Positions 1 through 8,659 of a stretch of 12,082 nt of DNA are shown piece by piece. Under the pieces are notes generated by a model that was given only the letters and a program-made list of their open reading frames with translations, was not told the origin of the DNA and did not search any database. This DNA comes from Phoronis ovalis (Eukaryota; Phoronida; Phoronidae): positions 1 through 12,082 of the forward strand of contig JAOXYB010047935.1 of NCBI GenBank assembly GCA_028565635.1, in the 5' to 3' direction. Positions within the stretch are counted from its first letter, which is position 1. Every line of letters starts with the position of its first letter. The translations under genes and the position numbers were made by a program.

Positions 1-200
1 ATATATTATCTAAGTGGTGAAAAACATACCCTTTGTTTGGTAGATCTACATTCATTGTAGAAACAACGCCCTATTTGCCAATAGTTTAGCTACATATAAC
101 CCTTATTGTGGAACGCACGTTACGTGCCTCTTTTCACAGGATTTTTCGTTCGCGCATGTGGACACACCCTTTGACTCATGTGTCCCCCCGGGGTGACTAG
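1..200. mobile_element. Partial GC-rich element, distant relative of the two MITE copies
   Basis: This patch stands out from its AT-rich surroundings. It shares the 16-mer GAAAAACATACCCTTT (19-34) with the element at 11553-11895, in the same orientation. It also carries a CpG-rich palindromic core, GCACGTTACGTGC, near 114-126 and ends in a C-run/G-run junction (CCCCCCGGGG, about 185-194). The two full copies have the same kinds of parts (the shared 16-mer, a CGTAACG-type palindrome and a C/G-run tip), but the rest of the sequence does not align by eye. It is either a diverged family member cut by the window edge or a related family. The left border is not visible. Confidence 0.35.
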
Positions 201-1260
201 CCTGTAGATAATTTGTCAGATAATTAGCATATTAATCGTCCGGCAAATCAATTGCAATGTGCTGTTTTAAAACGTCACATATACAACACTTCCGATGGTA
301 CAAAGTACCACGCACATAGTATGATAATCTTGTAGACTCTTCTGGCTGTACAACACAACGGTGCTGCAGCCACACATTCCCTACCTTAGGAACACGTTCA
401 TGACCTGAAATTGACCCTGGAAAAGGACATATTTCACGTTAATTTCATTAAGTAAATATGCATATTCTGAAAATATCACTTCAAACTGTGTTCATTCAAT
501 ATGTATCGGTAATCCCGCCGGTAATATTGTTTTCCGCAGTAACCTGGCAGTACTCTTGTACAAGACGCGACTCGCTCACCTCCTGCTATGGATTGAGTAG
601 GGTATTGTATTATAACGTACAAAAGTAAATTATAATCTGAAGATTAATAACAGAACTTTTCCGATACCTGAAGTTATAGACAAACCAATGGATATTCGCA
701 ATTACAATAAAAACAGATCCATTTGTCTAAGTGCGTATAAGGCCTTTGCGGCAAAACGTTTATTAACGTTTCCATGCGTATAAGGGACCATCTCGTAAAG
801 TTTATCCCACGCTCCTGTAAAAATGGTATGTTATTGTTAACGTTTTAGTGAGGAAATGTTGAAACATTTTTTATCAGCCTGAATGATATAATACATTACA
901 GAACTTAAAATTTCAGATTTTTTAATGGATTTTCTTCTTTATTTTCTTTTCTAGTTTAAATACTTATTTGCGGTTCGATAAAATCATTTTACAGTACGAA
1001 CAAATGTTGTTCGAGAGAATTTACAAAACTAATTAGGATATTTTTAGAGCACTTACCGAAGAATTTATTATTGCAAAACAAATGTTTACGTTTAAAAACA
1101 AAGCAATGTCGTAAGAATTATTGATCAACACCAAACTTACTCCATTTAGCAAACCTGTATGTTGTTAAACATGTTGTTAAACTCAATCATACCTTATTTT
1201 AATCTCTAAGCAGAATGTTGTACCAAAATATAGTTCTACATCTATGTTGGCTACCAGTCG

Positions 1261-1292
1261 TATAAAATAAATAAATAAAATAAAAATAAAAA
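1261..1292. repeat. (AAAT)n-like A-rich microsatellite
   Basis: This is an interrupted run of AAAT/AAAAT units directly after GGCTACCAGTCG. Short A-rich simple repeats of this kind are common at the 3' ends of retroposed SINEs, so this may be the tail of an old insertion. No SINE body with polymerase III boxes could be recognised upstream, so only the simple repeat itself is supported. Confidence 0.6.
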
Positions 1293-1463
1293 CACTGTTT
1301 ATTTTTTAGGTATTGTCGAGTTTATTTTTGAATTGTTTTGCTGTTCAAAAAGAACTAAAGAAATGACAGTACTTCAAAAATATTCTATTTATTTCGTGTT
1401 ATCCGGTACAATTGGATCACGCTGGTCATCTGAATATGGCAGTTAAGTTATCACGATTAAGTT

Positions 1464-1491
1464 CCATTTTCCCATTTTCCATTTTCCATTT
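1464..1491. repeat. Short CCATTTT-type tandem repeat
   Basis: About four imperfect copies of a 7-bp unit close to CCATTTT follow one another. This explains the repetitive Phe/Ile-rich translation of the open frame that crosses it. Confidence 0.5.
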
Positions 1492-2529
1492 GCTTATATT
1501 CCATACAATAAGGAAATGGCAACCAGTTCCTCACTCCTTATTGAGCACAATCCGGGAAGCACTCAAGTTTTTTTTTGAGAATATAGGAATGTGCCGCAGG
1601 AGAAAATCCAAACTGTACCTTCCAGTAGCAAACCAAACACAAAAAAATGTGAAAGCTGTTCAAACTTTTTTAATGTAATCAGATCCTGTTATGTATTATA
1701 TCACTTACACTGGCAAAAGATATTTCGTTAAAACGTTGAAAATAATTATATACAAACATTTCCAGGGTGTATATGGCAGCGTGAATATACTTTAAAACCC
1801 TACAAATTAAACCAAATACAGAGCTAGACGACTTTTCTATAATTATAATCTACATCAGGGCTGAATCTGTGTTCTAAATTATGGTCTTTTATAGCTGTAT
1901 GAGGGCAGTCACACTATTTTAGTACATCGACCCTAAACCGATTTCGGTGGCACTGCAGTTCGTATAAAGTACTGTTATTTCCCACGATTTTCTGATATTT
2001 CGCAACTTTTTATTCATTTTTCAAAAATTGCCCAGAGAACGGAAACACGTAGGAAGTGTCAAGACAAATAAACAGAAAATAGGAGCAGCACAACAATTAT
2101 AAATCTGATATATTAAATCCAGGCCGGATTACTAGGCCGGATCTTGTTAAAAATTATCACATGTAAATTCTAAAGAGTATGATGAAAAAAAACTTGAAAG
2201 AGTGACGTTTCTGTTCCGAAAATACGTGGGAAGTTTTGCTTTTATTGCACTCTCATACGTTTCCGATACTTGATTCACTGGTTCCAAAAGTGTGCAAAGT
2301 GAACACGTTATGGCAATTGTGATTCGACATATCATTTTTCGACCCTATTTTTTCTATTCATTCAAAGTAGTTTGTCAGTTGGTTTGTGCATTGTATAGCG
2401 CATTGAATGAATACATAATTCAGAACAGTGCGAAATGATATATCATCTGTATACCATGTAATATATGTACTAATAGGTATTCACACATTGTTAAAGTAAG
2501 CAAGAATTACATAGTCTTACATGACATAG

Positions 2530-2536
2530 TAGTACT
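2530..2536. repeat. Target-site duplication TAGTACT, left copy of MITE A
   Basis: TAGTACT stands immediately before the CCCGGGGGG tip of the element and recurs immediately after its other end at 2867-2873. The motif is nearly palindromic (AGTACT), so the exact border is uncertain by a base. Confidence 0.7.
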
Positions 2537-2866
2537 CCCGGGGGGCAGTCAATATGAAAATGGGTACGCATGTTCCAACAAAATTTCGCGTAAAAGGGTA
2601 TGTTTTTCGAACCGCCGGCACGTAAGGCGCGTTACGCGTTTAGGGTCTGTTAGAATCGGCTAAAATCACGAAGGTTTTTTTTTTGGAGGTGTGACACTTC
2701 GTTAGGGGTGTTTTTTTCCCAAAAGTCACTCGCTTAGGGGTGTATTTAAAAAAAATCACTTCCTTAGGGGTGCATTTTTTGCAGAATTCCATTTCGTTAC
2801 GAGCTTTTTTAAAAAGCCTTGTTGGAACATGGGTACCCACTTTCATATGGACTGCCCCCCCCCCGA
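2537..2866 (+). mobile_element. MITE-like non-autonomous DNA transposon, copy A
   Basis: This 330-bp element is bounded by the direct duplication TAGTACT (2530-2536 and 2867-2873). Its ends are inverted repeats of about 41 bp: a G-run, then CAGTC.ATATGAAA.TGGGTAC.CATGTTCCAACA (2540-2580), with its complement at 2820-2864. The two arms differ at about three positions apart from the G-run length. Inside lie a CpG-rich palindromic core (about 2610-2640) and four degenerate units ending in TTAGGGG-like sequence, starting near 2696, 2728, 2758 and 2791, about 30-33 bp apart. It encodes no transposase, so it must have been moved in trans. A second copy lies inverted at 11553-11895. The superfamily is uncertain; the TSD could be 7 bp or one base more or less. 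Confidence 0.85.
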
Positions 2867-2873
2867 TAGTACT
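2867..2873. repeat. Target-site duplication TAGTACT, right copy of MITE A
   Basis: This is an exact copy of the heptamer at 2530-2536. It directly follows the poly-C tip plus GA at the right end of the element. Confidence 0.7.
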
Positions 2874-3641
2874 TTTAATTACAGCGTCATAATTGCATGC
2901 TTGCTCGATATGTATTTAAACCAGTTTCCTTTTTAAAAAACATTTGACAGGGTTATGATTTATTGCAGTGTCCGGGATCCGTGGTAAGTACAATGTATAG
3001 GTGTCATAGTAACATCACATTCTGAAACCTGAATGTAGTAATTAATCAGAACCTACAAACTTACATAGATGTTTCAATTTATTCCATTGCATAACCAAAC
3101 CAAAGGCACAATGAATTTAATTATAAAGCAAAGGATTGTCTCCTAAATAATATGTTCGCAGCTAATGTAAAGAAATGTAGTACACAGTAATACTAATACA
3201 GCAGTAAGAAAATAATCAGGATTTAGTAGTGCCACTATAAGTACTCATCAAGTCGGGGTTCAGAGTTTATATCCGCTTTTACAAGGAAACTGAAAGCTCT
3301 CATCAGCAGTTTAAAGACGTTAAACTGATTCCAATTGTAGTGAAATTACATGCACGCAACCTTTACAACACTGTCGAAGCATAACGAGAAAATTAAGTGT
3401 TAAAGATTTGATTAATTTTTAAATTAGCATATGTGGAAAATCTGTGCCGTACGTAATTGCTAATAATGCATTATGTTAGTGTGTGGGCTAAGACGTTCTT
3501 TGCTAGCTACCGAATAAAAGCGGATAGCAAAGACCGAAATAGAAAACAACGTCCAGCTAATACGAGGATTCTTCGATTGTTTGCAAAGGACGGAAGAAAA
3601 AAAAAATATTCACATAAAATTTTACATGAAATATATGCAAG
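2874..3641. other. 5' flank of the split gene, no coding exon seen
   Basis: This is AT-rich sequence between the mobile element and the gene. A 9-bp stem (TCTTTGCTA at 3497-3505 with TAGCAAAGA at 3535-3543, loop 29 nt) lies in a slightly GC-richer patch at 3457-3600. An open frame there, of about 60 codons, has a Lys/Arg-rich composition typical of A-rich chance ORFs and no splice sites that connect it to the gene. A 5' UTR exon may lie here but cannot be pinpointed. Confidence 0.5.
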
Positions 3642-3649
3642 TATATAAG
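3642..3649 (+). promoter_or_regulatory. Possible TATA box (TATATAAG)
   Basis: TATATAAG lies 82 bp before the ATG at 3731. If used, transcription would start near 3672 and give a short 5' UTR. This competes with the reading that a 3' splice site (TTCTTCTTTCACAG, ending at 3730) directly precedes the ATG, which would place the promoter further upstream. TATA-like strings are frequent in such AT-rich DNA. Confidence 0.25.
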
Positions 3650-3730
3650 CTGATATTTTTTAATAATTTTTTTATATAATTTTGTAAAATATGACGTATA
3701 GTTTTACATTTTATTCTTCTTCTTTCACAG

Positions 3731-4108
3731 ATGATGGCAGAACTGTATTATTATAGTTTCCTTGGACTTTTTACTGTTATATCCGCAAGTTCTATTCAAA
3801 CTCGTCTGAATAGCACCGATCGATTTCCAAGTTTGAAAGATATAAAAGAAGACATGGTTGTTCCACTTTCACCTAGCTTGTCGCCACCGCTGCATGCGCC
3901 ACCAATAAAATCAGCGAAACTTTCTCTACGCAAATGCTTGTGCGTCGACGAAGAAGATGAAGATTTTAACCTGGATCACTTAGCGCAACTTGTTGAATTT
4001 CTAAACATTAAGAAAAATGTTTCAGCGAAAGACTTATTGGATACTGTCTCCGGGACTATGTCACGTAACGCTGAAGGAGGAAAATCTGAAGAAGTTATAA
4101 CAGTACAA
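3731..4108 (+). CDS. Exon 1: signal peptide and acidic N-terminal region
   Basis: The 126 codons begin with ATGATG, right after a pyrimidine-rich acceptor-like TTCTTCTTTCACAG. That suggests an intron in the 5' UTR. The N-terminus has a short polar head, a hydrophobic core (LYYYSFLGLFTVIS) and small residues for cleavage near Ala19-Ser20. A Ser/Pro stretch (residues 45-61) follows, then KCLC, an acidic run DEEDED (73-78), and a predicted helix NLDHLAQLVEFLNI (80-93). It ends at Gln126 with the donor CAA|GTAAGT. Base composition is clearly richer in GC than the flanks. The N-terminal part is not recognised as any known domain. The overlapping minus-strand frame at 3976-4221 is a shadow. Confidence 0.75.
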
Positions 4109-7100
4109 GTAAGTGCTTTTCCATAGACCTGAGAAACATTCGTACTTCTGAAACTCTTTGAATTTTTTAAAAGGATTTCTAAAATATCCTGTGAAAAATC
4201 GTGATGTTTAATAACCGACAATACAATACTATGCGTAATGAAAATTACAATAAAAAAAACGACAACACAAGGAAGTCAAGGAAAGTGCATGCAGAGTTGT
4301 GAATGCTAATCGTCTTCTTAGTATGAAAATAAAGTACTATGTTATTTCATTCTTTGCATGTAAGAGATTTGTTAGAAGTGCTGTATATTCAATTACTTGA
4401 CGCCTGCTTTTATGATCACTCATTTATGTCATTAATTTAAATATTCTGCAATATATAATACATAATATACTACATAACCAGAGAAAAAATTGTAAACTTT
4501 TCTATTAGGATTGCCTATAGCAGCAATCCTATAGCAGCAATCCTATGGCAGCAATCATATTTGTTATGTTCGTTTTCTTTCTTCTATATTTTTCTTTCAG
4601 TTTCCAGCAAGCTATATCTTTTGTATTGTTGTTATTTTCACATACAGCCATCTTAGAGTCCAGAATTATGTTTCTTTATTGCGAGTTTACTTGAAAAACT
4701 TATATTTTATAATTCTGACAACAACAATTGAAATATTTTTTGATCACACTAATACCATGTTGTTAGTTTACCAGATTATCACTAGTACTTATTCTGTTAA
4801 TTCTAGACAAAAAGGATCACCAGTCCACCTTTTCCATGGTATGGCTCCACACGACCAGTATCAAATGTTCCAGTACCCTTTCCGAGGGTTTACTCACAAA
4901 TGCCTTTTAAGCCTCTGACAAGAAGACCTATAATTGCACGGTTACCACCGGTAAGCTAAGACACCTTTTTATCTGCACTTTGTAATTTAACTGTGAATTC
5001 ACATGGTGAGAAAGCTACTTTGTTGTGTATCAGTCAGATCTAGATTTTTAACATTATTTCAGAAACAAACTATGTATTATAAAAAAACTGAAATGGACAT
5101 ACATTTTATGCCTTTATATCTTGTTTTCTCTTTGATGTAGGAGTTTTGGAGGAAATTTTGCCTTCCTAAAATTATCGTAAAAATTGGATTCTTTATAATG
5201 ATTGTATTTTAAAGATTTTTTTAGTAATATTATATAAATCCCTGTTATTTGGCAAATATCGAAATTTAAAAATTCAAATTGTATATATATTTAGTTTGTA
5301 TTAATTGTAAAACTTTTTATCACGCGAAAAAAATCCGTAAAAAAAGTAAATTATAACTAATAAATATAGTACTAACAGTATTATTTTGTTAGCAGCAATA
5401 ACTATTCCTAATGTTTAAATATGAAATAAATTTATGACTCGTGACACGATATACTCGACCATCTTTTAAGCTTGATTAAAATCATAAAGCTTTCTTTGCA
5501 AATATGCTTTTTTAATTAAAATTATCTGTGTTTATAATACTATGTTACATACTCTGCATCGTAAATTTTCAGTGGTGGTCGAAATTATGAATTAAAGAAA
5601 ATCAGCTGAGATGAATGAATATCCCGGAAATTTTAATTAAAACTTGTTTAACTATCACTCATGCATGCACACACCCTGAGCATAGTTCAAGGATTATACT
5701 CTTAGAAAAGGCATATTTCTTCAGATGCAATACAGAACATAAAAACATGTTCCGTGTTTTTTTATTATACGTATCCCTCAACGGATCTTACATCTTTTAC
5801 TGCGCAATTGATTTCCCGGAAGCTACAACTCTTTAACTATCTCACCTGAATTAATCAGAAATCATTTATTATAAAGACCACCTCTGATAGTTCGAAAACA
5901 AGTTCAAAATTTTGCTGTAAGAATATAAGGGGAAGTTGTGGTAACTCAGCCTGCTGCACGTTTATTTCCCGGCTTTTCTTTTCTGACAGACGTTATGGTA
6001 TAATATATCGTTTTCTTTCGAATATAAAAAATTAACATCATCTTTAGCAGGAAAAAAATTATTTGCATGAAAGACCAATTTTTTGACGTCTAAAGGACAT
6101 GCGCAGTATGTCTTACACAGTCAGGTTTTCCGGATCTCCGTTAACGAAGCATAGTACCAGGTCTACTCAACTGCATGATGAAATAGAATTTGAATTTTAA
6201 GCGAATAATTTTCTCTTCAAATTGTTGTAGCAAATCCTTTTAAAAAAGACCATTTTCACAGCGTGCATTCATTTTTTTTTCAAATTGTTGCTTCACTGGA
6301 CATGAACATCATGTCATCTCCAATTCCCTTCTTGTACGTCAAGTAAGTGAAAGTCGTGCTCATTCAACTGTTAATGGCAAACTCTTTTTGGTAATGAATT
6401 AAAAAAAAAGAAATTAGATTGTCATCGTGATGGTTTGGCTATATAAAGAAACTAATTTAAAATATACAAAGTATTTCAAAATTTATTCACACAAAATGTC
6501 CTGTAGTTCAATGATAATTGAATTATTGTCTAAAACAGAAAGAAATCGTGATATCACCCACTAATATGAGTTCCCGTGTACTTATATAACGGATACAATT
6601 ATTGTAATTTTGCATTGACTTTCTCGGAAAAAACCATCGCGATCGGCTATTGTGACGTACAAGAAATAGAACTTTTGGAACCTTTCAAAGATCTAGGTAC
6701 ATGCAGATATAATAAAAAATATTTAAAAAGAAATTTAGTAACACCCTCCTCATTTAAAGTAAAGCTTGCAATATGATTGAATGAACTACTGTTATATACC
6801 TTATATTATTCTACACGTATCTAGTTCAATTGAACTAATACTTGAAATACAATTTAACAAACACTTGTAAAAAAACTTCCCTCAAGTACCACACATTCAC
6901 GTGGCTCCAAGAACGTATTACAGTAGCACTTAAAGTTGGTACTTGCGAAATCTTAGAACGTAGGTGGCTGATGTGTTTTATAATAAAAAAATATTTTAAA
7001 ATATTGTAATATGAATATTATACTAATTAAGGAACACACTTGTTAAGACAATTAATTATATGTGTATTGCAAAAGAATGGCATTCAATGAAGGGGGTAAA

Positions 7101-8384
7101 GTGTTTTTCTTTGTAATGCATGCAAAGTATATAAACTAATGTAAATTATTTTTTATGACACGCCATATCAATATATCTTCTATACCTTACACAAAACTTC
7201 CATTATCTAGCATCCTCAAACTGAATTATGACACCTAGTGGCAAATAGGGAAATCGGCTTTACTAAAGTATTTATCTTCTTTTTAATATTAGAAAGGCAA
7301 TTTATTAAAATTAAATACAAAATAGTGAATAAAATTCAAAGAGTTAACAAAAACAGTATTAAAGGCACTATATAGGAAAATGTGTTTGCGCTACTAAGTA
7401 TTAGGTCCAACAGTTTATTAATTTCAATTATTGCCAAAATGAACATAGATTAAACATCCAGGATCCCCGTCCGGCACTAAACAATGTATGATTTTGTTGC
7501 AGATCTTTCCATCTTTTACTGTGGTTGTTCGACCTAATGATGGAAAACAAGAACACAAAGAAAAAATAGCTTTTCAAGCCAATGATATGTATATTCATGA
7601 CGCTTTGAGAGCGGCAGCGTCGCGTTTTAGCATCTATTCCTCAGGGAACAATCCGTTTGAATGTGACGTGGGTCAACCTCGATCACTCCAGCTATGCTCT
7701 GCATTTTACAGTTGTGACGGCGTATACAATAGCGCAACAAATTGGTGGATCATAACAGTCTTGGATACGGTGAGCATAGACAAAATCCAATTGCAAGTAA
7801 TACATAATATCGACACCTTTAAGGCCTAGCAAATATACAGTGACACATATGTTTTTATTTTAACCATATAACGGGGATGCAATCCTCCTGTTACAAAGAT
7901 ATTACAATCAAAAATGTGTAAAAAATAAATGTATAAATTCCGTTTTCTGCATATATCCGTGCATATTATTTGGTTTGTACGGTGCTGGTCAGTTTTTTTG
8001 CACCGGAAGTTAAAAACATTCTAATTTCATTTTACCCAAAATTAATAAGTTTATTTGTGCCTTTTTATAGAAAAACGAAAAGAAACATCGTGGACCATGT
8101 ATACCAGGTATCAAAATTCTAGCAGGATATAAGGTTATGCTAGAATATCTGCCGCGAGAGTGATGTCCTATTCGAAGACGAATTTCAAATCTATTCAATC
8201 ATTCCAAAGATTATTTGTTATGCTCAGTGATAAATTATTTATTTAATTTTGTGTGATTCTTATTTCGATTTAGGAGACTTTAAAGACTGGAAAACATCCA
8301 ATTTTCTGTTATAGTTGTGTTAAGCAATTTCCTGGCTGGTTTGCCAATTTAATGCAAATACTTTGGCGCACAGTAGCTTATTGA
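3731..8384 (+). CDS. Split gene: secreted protein with transcobalamin-like C-terminal (DUF4430-like) domain
   Basis: The model joins 3731-4108, 4807-4950, 7503-7769 and 8274-8384, which gives 299 codons plus TGA. Every intron is phase 0 with GT-AG ends. Predicted order: signal peptide (residues 1 to about 19), acidic/Ser-Pro region with Cys69-x-Cys71, proline-rich linker (127-174), then a beta-grasp-like domain (about 175-299). In the domain, a strand FTVVVRP and the helix IHDALRAAASRF are followed by a Gly-Val turn and Trp255-Trp256. In the joined product, W-W-x9-L-x2-G matches the spacing I recall for the C-terminal end of vertebrate transcobalamin and intrinsic factor; this is from memory, not an alignment. 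The N-terminal alpha-barrel of those B12 carriers is absent, so the ligand is unknown. There are seven cysteines, and NxS/T sites at Asn27 and Asn96. The weakest part is the last exon. Confidence 0.6.
4109..4806 (+). other. Intron 1
   Basis: The 698-bp intron is bounded by GTAAGT and ATTCTAG and is AT-rich throughout. It contains three tandem copies of a 14-bp unit at 4515-4556. No further exon was found in it. Confidence 0.65.
4515..4556. repeat. Three tandem copies of a 14-bp unit
   Basis: The unit CTATAGCAGCAATC is repeated exactly twice and then once with one change (CTATGGCAGCAATC). TAGGATTGC (4506-4514) just upstream is the perfect complement of GCAATCCTA (4523-4531), so the array can also fold as a hairpin. 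Confidence 0.85.
4807..4950 (+). CDS. Exon 2: proline-rich linker
   Basis: This segment is open for 48 codons, from the acceptor TCTGTTAATTCTAG to a strong donor ACCACCG|GTAAGC, phase 0 at both ends and therefore in frame with exons 1 and 3. The product has 12 prolines in 48 residues, with motifs such as VPVPFPR and LTRRPIIARLPP, and no cysteine. Its composition contrasts sharply with the AT-rich DNA on both sides. The dibasic TRRP (residues about 164-167) could be a proprotein-processing site. This is inferred from the motif alone. A different frame gives a longer open stretch (4679-4918) running out of intronic DNA, but that frame stops at 4918, before the donor, and has no matching splice sites. 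Confidence 0.65.
4951..7502 (+). other. Intron 2
   Basis: The 2,552-bp intron runs from GTAAGC to TTTTGTTGCAG and is very AT-rich. Two short phase-0 segments inside it have acceptor- and donor-like borders: 5141-5176 (after TTTTCTCTTTGATGTAG, before GTAAAA) and 6262-6342 (after CCATTTTCACAG, before GTAAGT). They could be cassette exons but are just as likely chance. A perfect 16-bp palindrome lies at 6832-6847. Open frames at 5615-5836 and 6576-6776 show no splice borders or recognisable content. Confidence 0.6.
6832..6847. repeat. Perfect 16-bp palindrome
   Basis: TAGTTCAATTGAACTA equals its own complement. It could be a dimeric-protein site or simply chance in an AT-rich intron. Confidence 0.5.
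7503..7769 (+). CDS. Exon 3: core of the DUF4430-like domain
   Basis: The 89 codons lie between the acceptor ATTTTGTTGCAG and the donor ACG|GTGAGC, phase 0 at both ends. The exon encodes residues 175-263: strand FTVVVRP, a polar loop, strand KIAFQAND, helix MYIHDALRAAASRF, a cysteine-containing insertion (three Cys) and DGVYNSATNWWIITVLDT. The 'DALRAA...F' helix followed by a Gly-Val turn and an aromatic pair is the pattern I associate with the transcobalamin-like C-terminal domain; this is inference from memory. Codon-like composition and GC content are clearly above background. If the donor were not used, the frame would run on to a TAG at 7827-7829, with AATAAA at 7924-7929, giving a shorter alternative C-terminus. 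Confidence 0.75.
7924..7929 (+). terminator. Possible intronic polyadenylation signal AATAAA
   Basis: AATAAA lies 95 bp after the TAG that would end exon 3 if its donor at 7770 were skipped. It would support a short isoform, but such hexamers are frequent in this AT-rich sequence. Confidence 0.2.
8116..8146. repeat. Hairpin with 9-bp perfect stem
   Basis: ATTCTAGCA and TGCTAGAAT are perfect complements separated by 13 bases. The role is unknown. It sits in a patch slightly richer in GC than the rest of intron 3. Confidence 0.5.
8274..8384 (+). CDS. Probable last exon: end of the DUF4430-like domain
   Basis: The segment opens after a good acceptor (GATTCTTATTTCGATTTAG) in phase 0, as exon 3 requires, and continues for 36 codons to TGA. 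It encodes ETLKTGKHPIFCYSC followed by a hydrophobic tail with Trp285 and Trp294. Placed after exon 3, its Leu and Gly fall at the spacing from the Trp pair that I recall for transcobalamin C-termini, and the tail length fits the end of that domain. AATAAA at 8647-8652 could serve as its polyadenylation signal. Alternatively the exon ends earlier at GTTAAG (8319) or GTAGCT (8373), both phase 0, and continues to 11151. Confidence 0.45.
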   Translation, partial: ETLKTGKHPIFCYSCVKQFPGWFANLMQILWRTVAY

Positions 8385-8646
8385 TTATATATTTTATGTA
8401 ATGAATTATTTTCTGAGAATAGATGACGCGTAATTTTAAAATTAATTATTCTAATAATAGGTACTGTGAATTCAAACCGTATCAGTTTTCACAGTTAAAA
8501 GAGTTATTATTATAAAATATTATAAGAAATATCTATAACTGAGTGTCTCCTTGGCACACTTTTTTGGAAATTAGTGCAAGTTCAGCAACATTTAAACATA
8601 TCTCTCTGTCTAAAGATACCGCAAATAGGGTCACGTAAAAAAGGAA

Positions 8647-8652
8647 AATAAA
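8647..8652 (+). terminator. Candidate polyadenylation signal AATAAA
   Basis: This is the first AATAAA after the TGA at 8382-8384, which gives a 3' UTR of roughly 280 bases. No GT-rich downstream element is obvious. Confidence 0.3.
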
Positions 8653-8659
8653 GTCTTAT

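Larger units (their letters stand above)
201..2529. other. Intergenic AT-rich stretch, no gene recognised
   Basis: No convincing gene lies here. Small items are an (AAAT)n-like tract at 1261-1292 and a CCATTTT-type repeat at about 1464-1491. The sequence TGCGTATAAGG occurs twice, near 733 and 774. A less AT-rich patch lies at about 530-600, after the acceptor-like TGTTTTCCGCAG. That patch is the only candidate in this stretch for an upstream non-coding exon of the gene starting at 3731, and the support is weak. An open frame at 1436-1675 overlaps the CCATTTT repeat and has no splice sites or recognisable protein content. Confidence 0.6.
7770..8273 (+). other. Intron 3
   Basis: The 504-bp intron runs from GTGAGC to a pyrimidine-rich TTATTTCGATTTAG. 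It holds a possible intronic polyadenylation signal (7924-7929) and a 9-bp-stem hairpin (8116-8124 with 8138-8146). The minus-strand open frame at 8010-8198 shows no sign of being a gene. Confidence 0.5.

Noticed and set aside
1436-1678. Open frame of about 80 codons on the + strand
   Set aside because: It crosses a CCATTTT simple repeat, has no recognisable protein content, and lacks a promoter or splice context.
3976-4221. Minus-strand open frame
   Set aside because: It is the antisense shadow of exon 1 and runs into intron 1.
4679-4918. 79-codon + strand frame overlapping exon 2
   Set aside because: Its first half is AT-rich intronic sequence and it stops before the strong donor at 4951. 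The alternative frame is open across the whole splice-bounded segment.
8010-8198. Minus-strand open frame in intron 3
   Set aside because: It has no homology that I recognise and no splice or promoter signals. It overlaps a hairpin.
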